This document shows, piece after piece, positions 20,001 to 29,463 of a stretch of 64,000 bases of DNA; position 1 is the first letter of the stretch; each line of letters starts with the position of its first letter. Origin of the DNA: Tritrichomonas foetus (taxonomy: Eukaryota; Parabasalia; Tritrichomonadida; Tritrichomonadidae); the NCBI GenBank assembly GCA_001839685.1, contig MLAK01000272.1, positions 1-64,000 on the forward strand, read 5' to 3'. The position numbers were made by a program, and so were the translations under genes. The notes under the pieces are model-generated. The model saw nothing but the letters and a program-made list of their open reading frames with translations. It was not told where the DNA came from and ran no database searches.

Positions 20001-20918
20001 ATATTGTTCAGCATATGACATATAATCACAGTTATTTTCTCCACTAAAAAACCGTTTATAACTAATTCCATATGATTTTGAATGATTCGATTCATTTTCG
20101 TTTAGATATTGCTTTTGATCATTTATTTGATCATTAATTTGATCATTAATTTGATCATTAATTTGATCATTAATTTGATCATTAATTTGATCATTATTTT
20201 GGTTATTATTTGATTCATTTGGTTGTTCGTTTTTTTGATCATGATTAGAATCATTGTTTTCAGTTTCACTGGAAGAAATTATAATTAAAGGACTGTCTTG
20301 ATTTTCTGTGATACTTTCTTCAATACCTGTGTGAATTTTAAGATTATATGAATTATCATTTATTTCTGGAATAATATCTATCACTTCACTTCCTTCATTC
20401 TGAAAATTACAATTATTTTCGAAAATGTTTTGCTGAGATTTGAGTTCATCATTCTCATCATATTCTGATTCATGTGAAATTAATATTTTGATTTGAAGTT
20501 TATTGTTTTCCAAAAAATCTTGATCATTAATTAATTCCAAATTGATTGTTGGAATAAAAACGTCAGTATAGGGTTTAGATTTAGTAAATGTGAAGATATG
20601 AACACCTTTTGGCTTTTTTGAAAGATTTTTATTTAAAACATCGAAATTAAGTGTGCATTTGTAATCATAAGAGCAGTTTGATAAAACAACATGAAATAGA
20701 AAGTTATCCAATGGTTTTGGATTCACCCAAATCATAAATTTGGCATTAGTTTCGGATGTAATCGAACGAAATAAGATGGTTTCTTTCTTACTCCATTCGT
20801 CAATTTCCCAAAGCTTGTACAAAACAAAGTTACCAGGAATAATGCTACTATTATTTCCATGATTTGTTTTTGGGTGAGGTTTCGTCCTTTTCGAGAAATT
20901 ATCATTCGAAACACTCAT
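17100..20918 (-). CDS. USP7-like ubiquitin carboxyl-terminal hydrolase
   Basis: The 1272-residue protein has an N-terminal MATH-like beta-sandwich (about 28-155), then a low-complexity Asn/Asp/Glu linker containing an NDQI tandem repeat. A USP catalytic domain follows (about 305-655). The Cys box is GIRNQGATCYINS with nucleophile C316. The His box is DAEDGHFYTF with H558, followed by WFQFNDSAVTYAT. The domain ends at SAYMLVYMRHDD. The remaining about 600 residues resemble the ubiquitin-like repeats of USP7 (for example LTFVYPIKIGIKKSSSIYDL and FFTFTQLKKFISRLF) and finish in an acidic patch. MATH plus USP plus UBL tail is the USP7/UBP12 architecture. It would remove ubiquitin from proteins, typically in the nucleus. 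A poly-Asn insertion (about 770-830) is typical of AT-rich genomes. Confidence 0.9.
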   Translation of the reverse strand: MSVSNDNFSKRTKPHPKTNHGNNSSIIPGNFVLYKLWEIDEWSKKETILFRSITSETNAKFMIWVNPKPLDNFLFHVVLSNCSYDYKCTLNFDVLNKNLSKKPKGVHIFTFTKSKPYTDVFIPTINLELINDQDFLENNKLQIKILISHESEYDENDELKSQQNIFENNCNFQNEGSEVIDIIPEINDNSYNLKIHTGIEESITENQDSPLIIISSSETENNDSNHDQKNEQPNESNNNQNNDQINDQINDQINDQINDQINDQINDQKQYLNENESNHSKSYGISYKRFFSGENNCDYMSYAEQYCGIRNQGATCYINSIIQNLFHIPAFRKIIYQVDCEKLSSDYEKSILWNVQRLFAQMQTRHEPVSTILLTKSFGWEEKQINDQQDIQEFYCIFLEKIESKLEATPQKNSIALLFRGTWRSYINCINVDYFSSKDEFFDYIALDVKGFQSLEQSLAHFIAPEYLYGNNQYNTGSYGLQDATKCYSFLTLPSILYFHLRRFDFESEKGLKINSYLSFPLTLDMSPYLAKDSPNDKSTIYDLFGVIVHSGDAEDGHFYTFLKTSNQSEQWFQFNDSAVTYATQNDAVDDNFGYNQQENTNENIMSTENHLNNENLLNNEKQLNHILNSKNETSNSKKHSAYMLVYMRHDDLPDLFCPVPDSIIPRSAMADVADSQIIDNDLQVDIYTEESINSQKLTFVYPIKIGIKKSSSIYDLYDKVSKRLGEPYIQLFYLFNSMFFGRVQCTTKQSMKCVCTTSFFAYPYNYIYRLISNTLDYTNNLNDSYNSGNDKSFGDLNKKGQKIWKKMKSKTVNSHQNINNNKFNNHENYLNQKKTCNSDKEGNKFENEILIFLEFYSPNFRPYYINYIQSVSLSKDTPIASLIPIFEKKINLKPNVGLIAYIQSGPTELKEINIFQTPNDLMIDDGVFIIFQVVPQFKQPIYILNAGTFGIETRYFDIFPDEAPKMVDQFYKIIKDTIKFTLIFPQKNIEMIEFPSFFTFTQLKKFISRLFKIEVKSSRSKLAIYTGNSIRPLDDTKYETIGEIIKNGDQITILSIDKSNFYLRVIVSFSQDAYNIEKITMRTFPYGSTIHDLIQYVRIRNKLDENIQLRAISIKEAKIMKILNDDLLLEDLKNPIRVEVIPNDQLDLNNGQFLVRFQVVSRTEDEDVTPKNSPFFFKIIKDEKFSQTKERLFTLMNVSEKTKNQIQFLFDTSSEESDDENDKNGNENSDSDEIDDNTILSLNSNENSQIVAVFPPKKKHSKNEEGLKLYN
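20117..20198. repeat. 12-bp tandem repeat encoding NDQI in the USP7-like gene
   Basis: TTGATCATTAAT repeats about six to seven times. The unit is a multiple of three, so it adds NDQI blocks to the linker without changing frame. Copy number is probably variable. Confidence 0.9.
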
Positions 20919-21245
20919 AAATTTCTAAAATCATCCCAGTATTTTTCATGCATTTTAAGAAGCATTTCTTCATAATTTGTGTTTATGAAGCATAAATAAA
21001 ATTTAGCAATTGATACTCTATATATATTATAAATAATATTAAAATTTAAATGGTAGAAAATAAAGATATAAATATAAATAAAATGATTGTTTTCTCATTT
21101 TGGATGATACGGAGACCGTTTAAACATGTCTAAGATTTGCAGATTTTCAATTCATCAAAGAATTTTCTGTTTAGGTGTTAAATCAATAAAAACTAATAAA
21201 AAGAGAAAAAACTAGAATGATATTTGAACAACAAACAAACAATAT
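20919..21245. other. Intergenic stretch upstream of the USP7-like gene
   Basis: AT-rich, with no gene or clear initiator seen. It separates two minus-strand genes. Confidence 0.5.
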
Positions 21246-22454
21246 TTAATCGGAATTAAATTTCGCCTCTTCAAAAAAGGTGCTACTTTTTTCTTGTGGC
21301 TTCACAACAATTTCTGTGCTCTTTCGAGAAAATTTGTGTTCAAGACTAGATTGTATATTTCTTTTCCGCAAAATTGGGGCAAATTTTGGTGCTTCTCTTT
21401 TCAATTTTTCACTTTCTTCAATCTTTCGAATATGTTCTTCTTTTTGGCGCATATTAAACATCATGGATCGTTTTCTTTTTTCTTCATTAGTTTCTCGTTG
21501 TGTTTGAATTTCAAGTTCTCTCTCATTTTGAAGTTCCTTCAAAATCTTTTCATGACGAATTTCAATTTCAGCAACGAGTCTCTTCTTTTCCTCAATTTTT
21601 CGCTCTGCAATCATCCTCGACCTTTCCAGTGCACTCATAGATCTTAAAAAATTGGATCGTTTCGATTCCCTGGAATCTCTTGATGAAAATGCATTGCTTA
21701 TATCTGATCCAAGATTATTATGATGATTAGAATCAGGCGTATGATGCAAATAATTATTACTTGAATGTATATCTATGTGATAATTTGCCTTGTGATTTTC
21801 GTTTTTATTGTTATTGCTTTGATTCTCAACATCTTTGTCAATTCTATTGTTTTTCCAATTTATATTATTATCATGATTATATAAATCATTTTCAATGAAT
21901 GGCTCATTTTCATAAACCTCAGTATTAATAAATTCGCTTTCATTACTATTTAAAAGTCTCAGTCTTTCATTTCGAACATCTTCTCTATATTTTAAGGCTC
22001 TTTCTATTAATAAATTTTTGAAATAAAGTTTGTCGCCATTAATTTTTTCTAATATTGAGTTTGTTGGAAAGAAAAGATCTGACTGTTGAATGCCTAAATT
22101 CTGGATAGCGAGAATTGTTGCTTTTTCCGTAAAAACTGTTGGAACTTGAGGATTAAAATTTTCTATCGTAATTTCTTCAACTTTTTCTGATAAATTTCGT
22201 TTTTCTTCTTTTTCGTCAAAGAGAGAATGTTTTGAAGTTGTGTTTGAAGATGCTCGCATAGAGAATAATTTGTTGTCATTTATTTCGTAGGGTGAGCGAC
22301 TTTTATTGCTTGTTAAAGAATTAATTTTGGGTTTGTATAGAAAAAAGTTCGGTCGAAGGAGCTCTCTGGCAGTCAGTCCAGCAGCAGTTTGTGAAATAGA
22401 TGGATTTATATGTCGAGGAGGTTGAATCACAGAAGGATCGAAGGTAATATGCAT
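21246..22454 (-). CDS. Coiled-coil protein, unknown function
   Basis: The 402-residue protein starts at an ATG (MHITFDPSVIQPPRHINPSI). An ordered N-terminal part (about 1-175) contains the block LQQSDLFFPTNSILEKINGD-like text. A polar Asn/His-rich linker (about 180-260) follows, then a long charged helix (about 270-375: MSALERSRMIAERKIEEKKR and on). It ends with a short basic tail. Such Arg/Glu-rich helices are common in flagellar and cytoskeletal proteins, but no family was recognised. It is divergent from the SCYL2-like gene, with only 100 bases between the two ATGs, so the two probably share a promoter region. Confidence 0.75.
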   Translation of the reverse strand: MHITFDPSVIQPPRHINPSISQTAAGLTARELLRPNFFLYKPKINSLTSNKSRSPYEINDNKLFSMRASSNTTSKHSLFDEKEEKRNLSEKVEEITIENFNPQVPTVFTEKATILAIQNLGIQQSDLFFPTNSILEKINGDKLYFKNLLIERALKYREDVRNERLRLLNSNESEFINTEVYENEPFIENDLYNHDNNINWKNNRIDKDVENQSNNNKNENHKANYHIDIHSSNNYLHHTPDSNHHNNLGSDISNAFSSRDSRESKRSNFLRSMSALERSRMIAERKIEEKKRLVAEIEIRHEKILKELQNERELEIQTQRETNEEKRKRSMMFNMRQKEEHIRKIEESEKLKREAPKFAPILRKRNIQSSLEHKFSRKSTEIVVKPQEKSSTFFEEAKFNSD

Positions 22455-22554
22455 TTGTAAATTTTGGGGTTGAGAATTTTTTCGTTAAACTTTTTCTGAA
22501 GAATAAAAATTGATTCAATAAGAAAAGAATTCATAATCGACAAAAATATATTAG

Positions 22555-24573
22555 ATGGGTGCAGGAATTACTGTGAACTACCAAAATCCAACCCCTCTCT
22601 TCAATTTAGGCTTTTGGAAGGTTAATACTGCGCAGCACAAAGTCACCAATCAAACCGTTTCGCTATGGACAATCGATTACGATCTCATTCAAAAAACCGA
22701 AAAAAAGGCAGACAGAGAGAAATTTTTAAATATCTGTCTACATTCTGTCCAACAAATGCGTCGAATTCATCATCCCCTCGTCTTAAAAATTATTGAAATC
22801 AGCGAATCGATCAAAGCTTTAAATTTTGCTGCAGAACCTATCCAAACATGCTTATCATATGAAGACTCGTTTACTCCTGATGACGCTTCTTTCATCGCTT
22901 ATCAATTGGCTCAAGTTATGAAATTTGTTCATCAAAATGCTCGAATGGTTTTATTTGGTCTTTCACCAGATTCAATATGTCTTACTAGCACGCTTGATTT
23001 AAAACTGTGTAACTTTGCATTTGCATCACCGATGATAAATGAATATGGAGTAGCTGTCCTTCGAACAGGAGAATGGACACTCAGCCCATTTTGCACTAAG
23101 TTAAACTTTACTGCTCCAGAGGTTATAAATGGAAATCAAACAAGTCAGCAAGCAGACGTGTTCAGTTTTGGTTTAACCATTGCATCAACTTATTTAAACC
23201 ATCAAGCTTTGGATTGTTATTCTCCTGATGAATTTTTGAGAGCAGTCACTTCTAAAGCGATTAATTTCGGTAATCTTCCAATCCCAAGTAATGTAAAAGA
23301 TTTAATCCTTTCTTGCATTTCAATAAGTCCAAATACTCGTCCATCTTTTGATTCAATTCTCCAATCACCTATCTTTGAATCTTTCCCACTCAAAGCTCTC
23401 CAATATGTGGAAATTATTGTCACTAAGACCGATGAAGATCGTTATGTTTTTTATAAAGGTGTAGCAAAGACATTAAGTGCATTTTCAATCCGTATTTTAC
23501 AAAGTCGTTTCCTTCCACTTTTTATTTCCGATGTTCTTCGTGAGCAGAAATTTGGACCTGTTTTAATTCCACAAATTTTTGAAATTGGTCGTAGCCTTGA
23601 TCCTTACTCTTTTATGAATGAAATTTTAACTCCACTTTCACCACTTTTCACTAACTCAAGTAATCCTGATTGTCTTTTAGCGATTGTTTCCTCGATACCT
23701 TTAATTATTGAGCAATTGGACGAATCTCAATACAGTACAATCATCTTTCCTCTCATTCAAACAGCCTTCACAAGCACTATTTCCGCTCTCCACAAAGAAG
23801 CCTTGAGTCATGTTCCACTAATGATCTCTAAAATGTCAAACAATTCAATCGAACATGAACTTGTTCCTCAAATAGTTGAATTATTTTCAACATCAACTGA
23901 TATAAAAATTGTCAGTACATGTATAAAATGTCTTTCCATTTGCCTACCTAAATTAAATCACGATCTTTTTGCTGAACAAGTGTCCGAGAAAATCACAGCA
24001 GCATGGAATAGACTTTCCGGACCACCTGAGCTTGCAGAAGCAGCACTTTCTGTGGTTTTAAGTTTACATACAGCCATCCAAACAAGTGTGAAATTTGTTA
24101 TTCCGATGGTTTCCGAACTGATTGCATCAGAAAGAGTTGATCCGCCAGTTCAACTTCAATTGTGTAACTATATGTACGATATTATTACGAGATTTAAGAC
24201 AGGAAGTTCGAAATCTTCACTATCTGGATTATGGCTAAATAAAGGAAAAATGAATTCTGGTCAACAGCAACAAAATCGACCAGCTGCAGTAAAAAATGTT
24301 ATGTCTATTGATCAATTTGAAAAACAGTCTGCAGCACCATCTCATTCTGTTAACTTTAGCTCATTGAGGAAAGTTAATGCTACTGACGATACAGATTCTA
24401 GCCAAAGCCACTCTGGTTTTGGCGACCTTGATGCAACTCCAAGACGACAAAGCGAAAACAGAGGAGGAGCAAGTATGTTTGCTGGAATGAAAACAAGAGT
24501 ACAACCAAGTGATCAAGCAAAAAGAGGATCAACAAATTCAATGTTTTCAGGTCTCAAGGTGTCAGGAAAGTAG
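22555..24573 (+). CDS. SCYL2-like (SCY1 family) pseudokinase
   Basis: The 672-residue protein begins MGAGITV, a possible myristoylation site. Residues about 15-280 form a kinase-like fold that lacks catalytic motifs. In the catalytic-loop position it reads VLFGLSPDSICL instead of HRDxKxxN, and CNFAFA replaces DFG. About 285-560 is HEAT-repeat-like helical sequence, and the rest is a Ser/Gln-rich tail with two similar SMFAGMK and SMFSGLK motifs. This layout matches SCYL2/CVAK104, a clathrin-coated-vesicle protein acting between Golgi and endosomes. The tail motifs may be short linear binding sites. TCATA lies 20 bases upstream of the ATG. Confidence 0.85.
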   Translation: MGAGITVNYQNPTPLFNLGFWKVNTAQHKVTNQTVSLWTIDYDLIQKTEKKADREKFLNICLHSVQQMRRIHHPLVLKIIEISESIKALNFAAEPIQTCLSYEDSFTPDDASFIAYQLAQVMKFVHQNARMVLFGLSPDSICLTSTLDLKLCNFAFASPMINEYGVAVLRTGEWTLSPFCTKLNFTAPEVINGNQTSQQADVFSFGLTIASTYLNHQALDCYSPDEFLRAVTSKAINFGNLPIPSNVKDLILSCISISPNTRPSFDSILQSPIFESFPLKALQYVEIIVTKTDEDRYVFYKGVAKTLSAFSIRILQSRFLPLFISDVLREQKFGPVLIPQIFEIGRSLDPYSFMNEILTPLSPLFTNSSNPDCLLAIVSSIPLIIEQLDESQYSTIIFPLIQTAFTSTISALHKEALSHVPLMISKMSNNSIEHELVPQIVELFSTSTDIKIVSTCIKCLSICLPKLNHDLFAEQVSEKITAAWNRLSGPPELAEAALSVVLSLHTAIQTSVKFVIPMVSELIASERVDPPVQLQLCNYMYDIITRFKTGSSKSSLSGLWLNKGKMNSGQQQQNRPAAVKNVMSIDQFEKQSAAPSHSVNFSSLRKVNATDDTDSSQSHSGFGDLDATPRRQSENRGGASMFAGMKTRVQPSDQAKRGSTNSMFSGLKVSGK

Positions 24574-24967
24574 TTATTTATTTAATCATTATAAAATATT
24601 TTTATTTCATTATTTATTTTTGATTCTTTTTGAAAAATAAAAAGATATGAATAAAACAGAACAACACCAAATAAATTTCTATTTCTTTGGCTATCTTTTA
24701 CATGAAGATAATATTCATTTTTCTACTGTAAAGAATTTCGATAATCCAAGATGAGATTAATCAAGTAAATACATTTTGTTACAAAGTTTAGCAGAATTGT
24801 ATTCAATGGATGGACACATATAAATTGGCATCATTAATTACCCATAAAAATACTCCCTATTCAATGAAATGAGATAAAAATTTGTGTTTGATTTAACTCA
24901 CATTATAAGTGGTCGGCCACTTTATCTTCTCAATTTAATCAAAACAAAATCTTATCACATTTTTCGA
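24574..24967. other. Intergenic stretch before the HspBP1/Fes1-like gene
   Basis: AT-rich. It holds a small hairpin (AAGTGG at 24907-24912 and CCACTT at 24917-24922) and the initiator-like TCACA at 24955. An open frame continues upstream of the chosen start but lacks an ATG there. Confidence 0.5.
24955..24959 (+). promoter_or_regulatory. Initiator-like TCACA deciding the start at 24968
   Basis: TCACA fits TCAYW and lies 9 bases before the first ATG of the frame, which supports the shorter protein over an upstream non-ATG start. Confidence 0.5.
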
Positions 24968-25726
24968 ATGCTTCCAAACCATCATAAAGAAGAACCTACT
25001 GCTATTCCAGGAAACGAGAAAGAACTCCTCAAATGGGCAATTGAGAATAGCCAGGATGCCAAAAATATACGTCCAGATCATCTCATGTCCCATGAAGAAT
25101 TCAAAGAAATGTGGAACGATCTTTGTCCAGATACAGTTGAACAGCTTAAAAACAACTTGAACGCAATACGATCCAATCCGCCAGACGAAGATATGTACTT
25201 AGCTCTTGATAAAACACTCTTCATTGTTGAAGACATCGACGCTGCTGATTGGTTTGTCGACTTGAAAGGATATGACGCAGTTATTCCATTACTCGATCAT
25301 AGCAACACCGAAATCAGGATGGCCGCCGCATGGATCGTTTCAAATACGCTTCAAAATAATCCAAAAGACCAGCAAAAATTCTTCGAACAATACGGACTCG
25401 AGATTCCACTTAAATCGCTTGATAAGGAAACAGTTGAAAAGCCAGCCATCAGGAAATTGAGTTTGATATCAAATGCAATCAGAGGCCATAAGCAACTACG
25501 CCAACAATTTTACGAGTTGGATGGTATAAACATCATAATGAAGGCATGTGAAAGGTTCAAGCCGTTCTACTTCAGATTCTGCTGGCTCGTTGGTGCAATC
25601 ATTGATCACGAAGAAAAAGAAGACTTTGAAATATTCAGAAAAGCCAATGTAAAGGCTTTCTTCCAAGCACATAAAGCAGATATTGATGATGATGAAATTG
25701 CACAAAGTGTTATATCCAGACTTTAA
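24968..25726 (+). CDS. HspBP1/Fes1-like Hsp70 nucleotide exchange factor
   Basis: The 252-residue protein starts at the first ATG (MLPNHHKEEPTAIPG). The N-terminal block KELLKWAIENSQDA matches the Fes1 N-terminal signature (LLKWSIENS type). Armadillo-like helices follow: DIDAADWFVDLKGYDAVIPL, EIRMAAAWIVSNTLQNNPKD, and KPAIRKLSLISNAIRGHKQL. In yeast and animals this family releases ADP from cytosolic Hsp70. The length is close to yeast Fes1 (about 290) and shorter than HspBP1. No signal peptide is present, so a cytosolic role is likely rather than the ER version Sil1. Confidence 0.85.
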   Translation: MLPNHHKEEPTAIPGNEKELLKWAIENSQDAKNIRPDHLMSHEEFKEMWNDLCPDTVEQLKNNLNAIRSNPPDEDMYLALDKTLFIVEDIDAADWFVDLKGYDAVIPLLDHSNTEIRMAAAWIVSNTLQNNPKDQQKFFEQYGLEIPLKSLDKETVEKPAIRKLSLISNAIRGHKQLRQQFYELDGINIIMKACERFKPFYFRFCWLVGAIIDHEEKEDFEIFRKANVKAFFQAHKADIDDDEIAQSVISRL

Positions 25727-26178
25727 TGTTAATATTATCAGATTGTTAATTAAACAATAACAAATTTTAATTCATTTCTTTTTCGTTTTTGCTCTGTTTT
25801 TGTCATTACAAAAGAGAATAAAATTATCTCTCAAATCTCGCATTATGTGATCTAATTTTATTGCAGGTTTAGATAGCTCATATGATGTATTACATGTGAT
25901 ATAAATGATATTCAATTTCATTAGGTCAAATGAATTTTTTAGAGACAATATTATGGCAATGAGTAACCGACATCAAAAATGTATCAGGATGTAAGTATAA
26001 CATATTATTTGATGTCTGACACCAGTTTCTATCAAAGAAGAAATAAATAAGTGATGAACGAAAATCAATAATCGCAAAAAATTTTTTTTGATAATTTATG
26101 TCAAGGTCAATTCAATTTGAGTGAAGTTGAATGCCACTTTTATTATTCATTTTCATAAAAGGCTGGTAATTCATAATT
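25727..26178. other. Intergenic stretch
   Basis: No gene was seen. The last bases carry the initiator-like TCATA of the downstream gene. Confidence 0.5.
26171..26175 (+). promoter_or_regulatory. Initiator-like TCATA, 6 bases from the ATG
   Basis: TCATAATTATG spans the site and the start codon at 26179. The predicted leader is about six bases. The same eleven-base string occurs at the CLASP-like gene. Confidence 0.5.
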
Positions 26179-27591
26179 ATGAATAAAGCAGAAGAAAAAT
26201 CACAACATGAAAAAGAAAATGTACTAGATGATGAAGAAGAAAAAGAATTTTCATTCATTATGGATCCCTCCCAAATTTTTCACGTTCCTTTTCAAAAATA
26301 TAAGCAAGATTTCATTTTTATTGTTAATAATAAGAAATATTTTGCATCAAGAATTATTGCCGATATTTTATCACCTATTATTAGTAATTTTCATTTTCAA
26401 GATGTTATTATTTCCGAATATTCAATTAATACCAACATAAAAGGAGATTTTCAAATTATTTTAGATTTATTTAACTTTGAAAAACGAAAATATTTACAAA
26501 AAGATATTGAATTCATAAGTGAAATTTTCTTTCATCTTGGAAACTATAATTATTTTAAAGTCAATTCTAAATATTGCTGTTCAATTACAAGTGATAACGT
26601 AATTCAACGAATTCTAGACAAGCTATCATTTCATTCTCCTAGGGCTAATTTTAGAATAGACAAACAGAATCCAAATATAAATAATAATTCGAATACAGAA
26701 ATTCGTCATTACCTCGACGAAGAAATAGTATTTATTTCATCACATTTTTATGAAATACCAGAGAAAGAGCTCGAAAAACTTGACCCTTCAATATTAGAAT
26801 TAATTTTAGCAAATCCACAATTAATTATTTCTAATGAAGATTCGTTATTTTCTTTATTATTGTCGTTTTATCTGAAAGATAATTCATATGGAATGCTGTT
26901 CGAATATGTTGAATTTCAGAATCTAAATACAAATTCAATTGCACAGTTTATTAAGCATTTTGATTTATGCGATCTTAATTTATCTATTTGGTCATCCATT
27001 TGTAAACGATTAAATGAAAAAGTTACAAAGATGAATGATTCAGTTGATACTAAAAGATATATAGATAAATATTCAATTCCATATAATAATCAAAACTTTG
27101 AAGGAATTATTCATTTAAAAAGAAAAGAAAACGAAAACGCTTCCATCAATGAATTTATCGAAGTTCAATCTTCATCTTGTGAGGCTGATGGATACAATCC
27201 AGTCACAACGATTGAACCGTTTACCCAAGATACCAGTTATTTTGCTACATCAAACGGTGAAAATGAATGGATATCATATCATTTTAAAAAAGAGAAAGTA
27301 AAATTAACGCATTATCAATTGAGAACATGTTACTTTGGACCAAATGAAGATCATTTAAAGAATTGGGTGATTGAAATTTCAAATGATGGGCAGAGTTGGG
27401 AAGAAGTTGACAAACAAACTGACTGTTCTCTTTTAAATGCACCATACAATTATGCAACATTTCCAATTAAAAAAACAGTTGATTATTGTCAATACATTCG
27501 AATTAGGAATACTGGACCTAATTGGTGCGATAACAAATATTTAGTATTGAAAACTCTTGAATTTTATGGTTTTGTACGAAATTCACTTTGA
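26179..27591 (+). CDS. BTB-like plus F5/8 type C (discoidin) domain protein
   Basis: The 470-residue protein has an acidic N-terminus, then a BTB/POZ-like region (about 40-135: DFIFIVNNKKYFASRIIADI, LSPIISNFHF). A helical BACK-like segment (about 185-290) follows. The C-terminal 150 residues are a discoidin-type beta-sandwich: NEWISYHFKKEKVKLTHYQL, WVIEISNDGQSWEEVD, and a final YIRIRNTGPNW and LKTLEFYGF. This combination is a large trichomonad family that in other organisms is linked to cullin adaptors or carbohydrate and lipid binding. The actual ligand is unknown. There is no signal peptide, so the protein is probably cytosolic. Confidence 0.8.
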   Translation: MNKAEEKSQHEKENVLDDEEEKEFSFIMDPSQIFHVPFQKYKQDFIFIVNNKKYFASRIIADILSPIISNFHFQDVIISEYSINTNIKGDFQIILDLFNFEKRKYLQKDIEFISEIFFHLGNYNYFKVNSKYCCSITSDNVIQRILDKLSFHSPRANFRIDKQNPNINNNSNTEIRHYLDEEIVFISSHFYEIPEKELEKLDPSILELILANPQLIISNEDSLFSLLLSFYLKDNSYGMLFEYVEFQNLNTNSIAQFIKHFDLCDLNLSIWSSICKRLNEKVTKMNDSVDTKRYIDKYSIPYNNQNFEGIIHLKRKENENASINEFIEVQSSSCEADGYNPVTTIEPFTQDTSYFATSNGENEWISYHFKKEKVKLTHYQLRTCYFGPNEDHLKNWVIEISNDGQSWEEVDKQTDCSLLNAPYNYATFPIKKTVDYCQYIRIRNTGPNWCDNKYLVLKTLEFYGFVRNSL

Positions 27592-28179
27592 ATTGGAATG
27601 TCTTTTCCTCACAATAAACCATTATGAAAAAATTGGTTTTCTGTGATTTTATTTCCTCCTTCCCTTAAATTTGTGAATTATGATCTTTTGAAAAAATCAC
27701 GAATAAAACTTCTTCTGGTAATTTGTGATAACAAAAAGCAAAATCACGAATGAGTACATAGTCTTCTAATATTGCCTTATATCTTTTTTTTTTTTGATTA
27801 AAAAAATGGCCAATCAATTGACTAATCTTCTCATTTGATTTCAGAATTGCTCAATTTAAGAAATCAAACTTCATTCACAACATAAATTAGATTTTTCTAC
27901 TGTTTCTTTAGACAGCTTCCTAGAAAGATTAGTTCATGACAGAATTCACAATTCGAAATCATATATTTAATTCTGCTTGTGTTTTTTCCTCTTGTAGTTA
28001 TATTGTATTAAAAGCTGTTAGAATTTATAGAAAGAAAAAACTCAAAGAGAAAAGGTAGAAATTCATTTTCCTTCGAATATTAATTTTTATAAAATTCTTT
28101 ATTTCGTGACATTTTTTTTTAAAAAATATAAAATTCAATCAAATATATTTTTCCAATTTCAACAATAATTTTGATTGAA
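27592..28179. other. Intergenic stretch between convergent genes
   Basis: AT-rich with runs of T. No gene was seen. Confidence 0.5.
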
Positions 28180-29316
28180 TCAGTCTTCATCAGAATCACC
28201 ATCCTCTTCATAATCATCCTCTTCCTCCTCTTCTTTGCTTCGAAGAATTTTCATAATATTCGTGATCTGTCGAATTACGTATGGTGGCCTACTTTTACTT
28301 TTTCTTTTACCTTCTTCGTCTTGTTCTTGTTTTTGTTCTTCATTTTCTTCTTTGTGCTGTTCTTCGTTTTCATCTTGATCTTCATTTTGTTCTTGGCGTT
28401 GTTTTTGTTGTAATTCTTCTTTTTTCATTTTCCAGTAGTCAACAATTTTCTGGTGTTCTTGGCTGGACATTTTCGCGACATCCATTTCCACTTTTTTATT
28501 TTGATCCTCTTTTTCTATCTGGAGAGATTGCTGATTGACATTTTTCACCATTTCATGTGCTTCAACATTTTCAATTGGGAGTTTTTTCTTCTGATTTTGT
28601 TTGCAAGTTAATGATAAGTCTGGATGAAAAGTAAATTCTTCGACTGGAATTTTCCTGGGCTCTTTCTTTATAATCTCTTTTTTATTCAACTTTTTGCTGC
28701 CTGGTGACATATATGATTGTTGTCGTTTCGGCTTCATACTTTTGGCCTCATCTGCTTTCTTTCTTGCAGCACTTTCTTCTTGACGTTTCTCGAATTCAAT
28801 CGTAGCTGCTGATTTACTTTTTCTGCTATTGGACCTCTTATTAGGACTGCTTGGACTACTTGGGCTGCTGCTGTTGTTATCTGAATTTGTATCGTTTTGT
28901 TTTTTACATTTGTCTAAATTTCGATCAGCCAATTTTGGATATTCTTTTTTTGGCGGTATTCTTTTAATGGGCTTCGTTGAAATGTCGTTAACATTTACTT
29001 CACTTGGACCTTGATCAGTATCTTTTTTTATTAAATTTCCGTCATCATCCCAAATTTTTTCACTTTCCTTTTGTTTTTCTGTCAAAGATTCGGATCTTGT
29101 TGATTTGGAACTTAGTGTTTTAGATCTTGGCGACATTTGAATCAACTCCTGGGTTTCTTTCCGGAGCTGTTCTTCACGGAGAGATTTTAATTTTTCGTTG
29201 CGATGAAAATTATATGTCTCGTTTCGATTTTTAAAATCTTCTGTTGAAGGCGGTGGTGTTTTTTCTTGCTGTGTGTGCTTTAAACGAATATTTAAACGAG
29301 GGGAATTTGTACTCAT
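28180..29316 (-). CDS. Highly charged coiled-coil protein, unknown function
   Basis: The 378-residue protein starts MSTNSPRLNIRLKHTQQEKT. It is almost entirely Lys/Glu/Gln/Ser-rich. A helix at about 30-60 (ETYNFHRNEKLKSLREEQLR) and a Gln/Glu coiled coil at about 285-345 stand out. The C-terminus is strongly acidic (EEEEEDDYEEDGDSDED). Serine-proline clusters (SSPSSPSSPNKRS) near 150 suggest phosphorylation. No domain is recognised and the protein is probably disordered. It diverges from the RNase H2B gene with 147 bases between starts. Confidence 0.7.
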   Translation of the reverse strand: MSTNSPRLNIRLKHTQQEKTPPPSTEDFKNRNETYNFHRNEKLKSLREEQLRKETQELIQMSPRSKTLSSKSTRSESLTEKQKESEKIWDDDGNLIKKDTDQGPSEVNVNDISTKPIKRIPPKKEYPKLADRNLDKCKKQNDTNSDNNSSSPSSPSSPNKRSNSRKSKSAATIEFEKRQEESAARKKADEAKSMKPKRQQSYMSPGSKKLNKKEIIKKEPRKIPVEEFTFHPDLSLTCKQNQKKKLPIENVEAHEMVKNVNQQSLQIEKEDQNKKVEMDVAKMSSQEHQKIVDYWKMKKEELQQKQRQEQNEDQDENEEQHKEENEEQKQEQDEEGKRKSKSRPPYVIRQITNIMKILRSKEEEEEDDYEEDGDSDED

Positions 29317-29463
29317 ATCTTATAAACTTTTTGAATAACTTCACGGATTTGTATAGTTTATATGATCGACTGTGTAAAATTACCGTGGTTAACAGTTATT
29401 CAATTAACGTAAAAGTGAAGTTATTTTTTCGAATGTTCATTTTCCAAGCTTATATTTTTTTGG

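Noticed and set aside
24884..24967. N-terminal extension of the HspBP1/Fes1-like gene
   Set aside because: It lacks an ATG, and an initiator-like TCACA lies between it and the first ATG at 24968.
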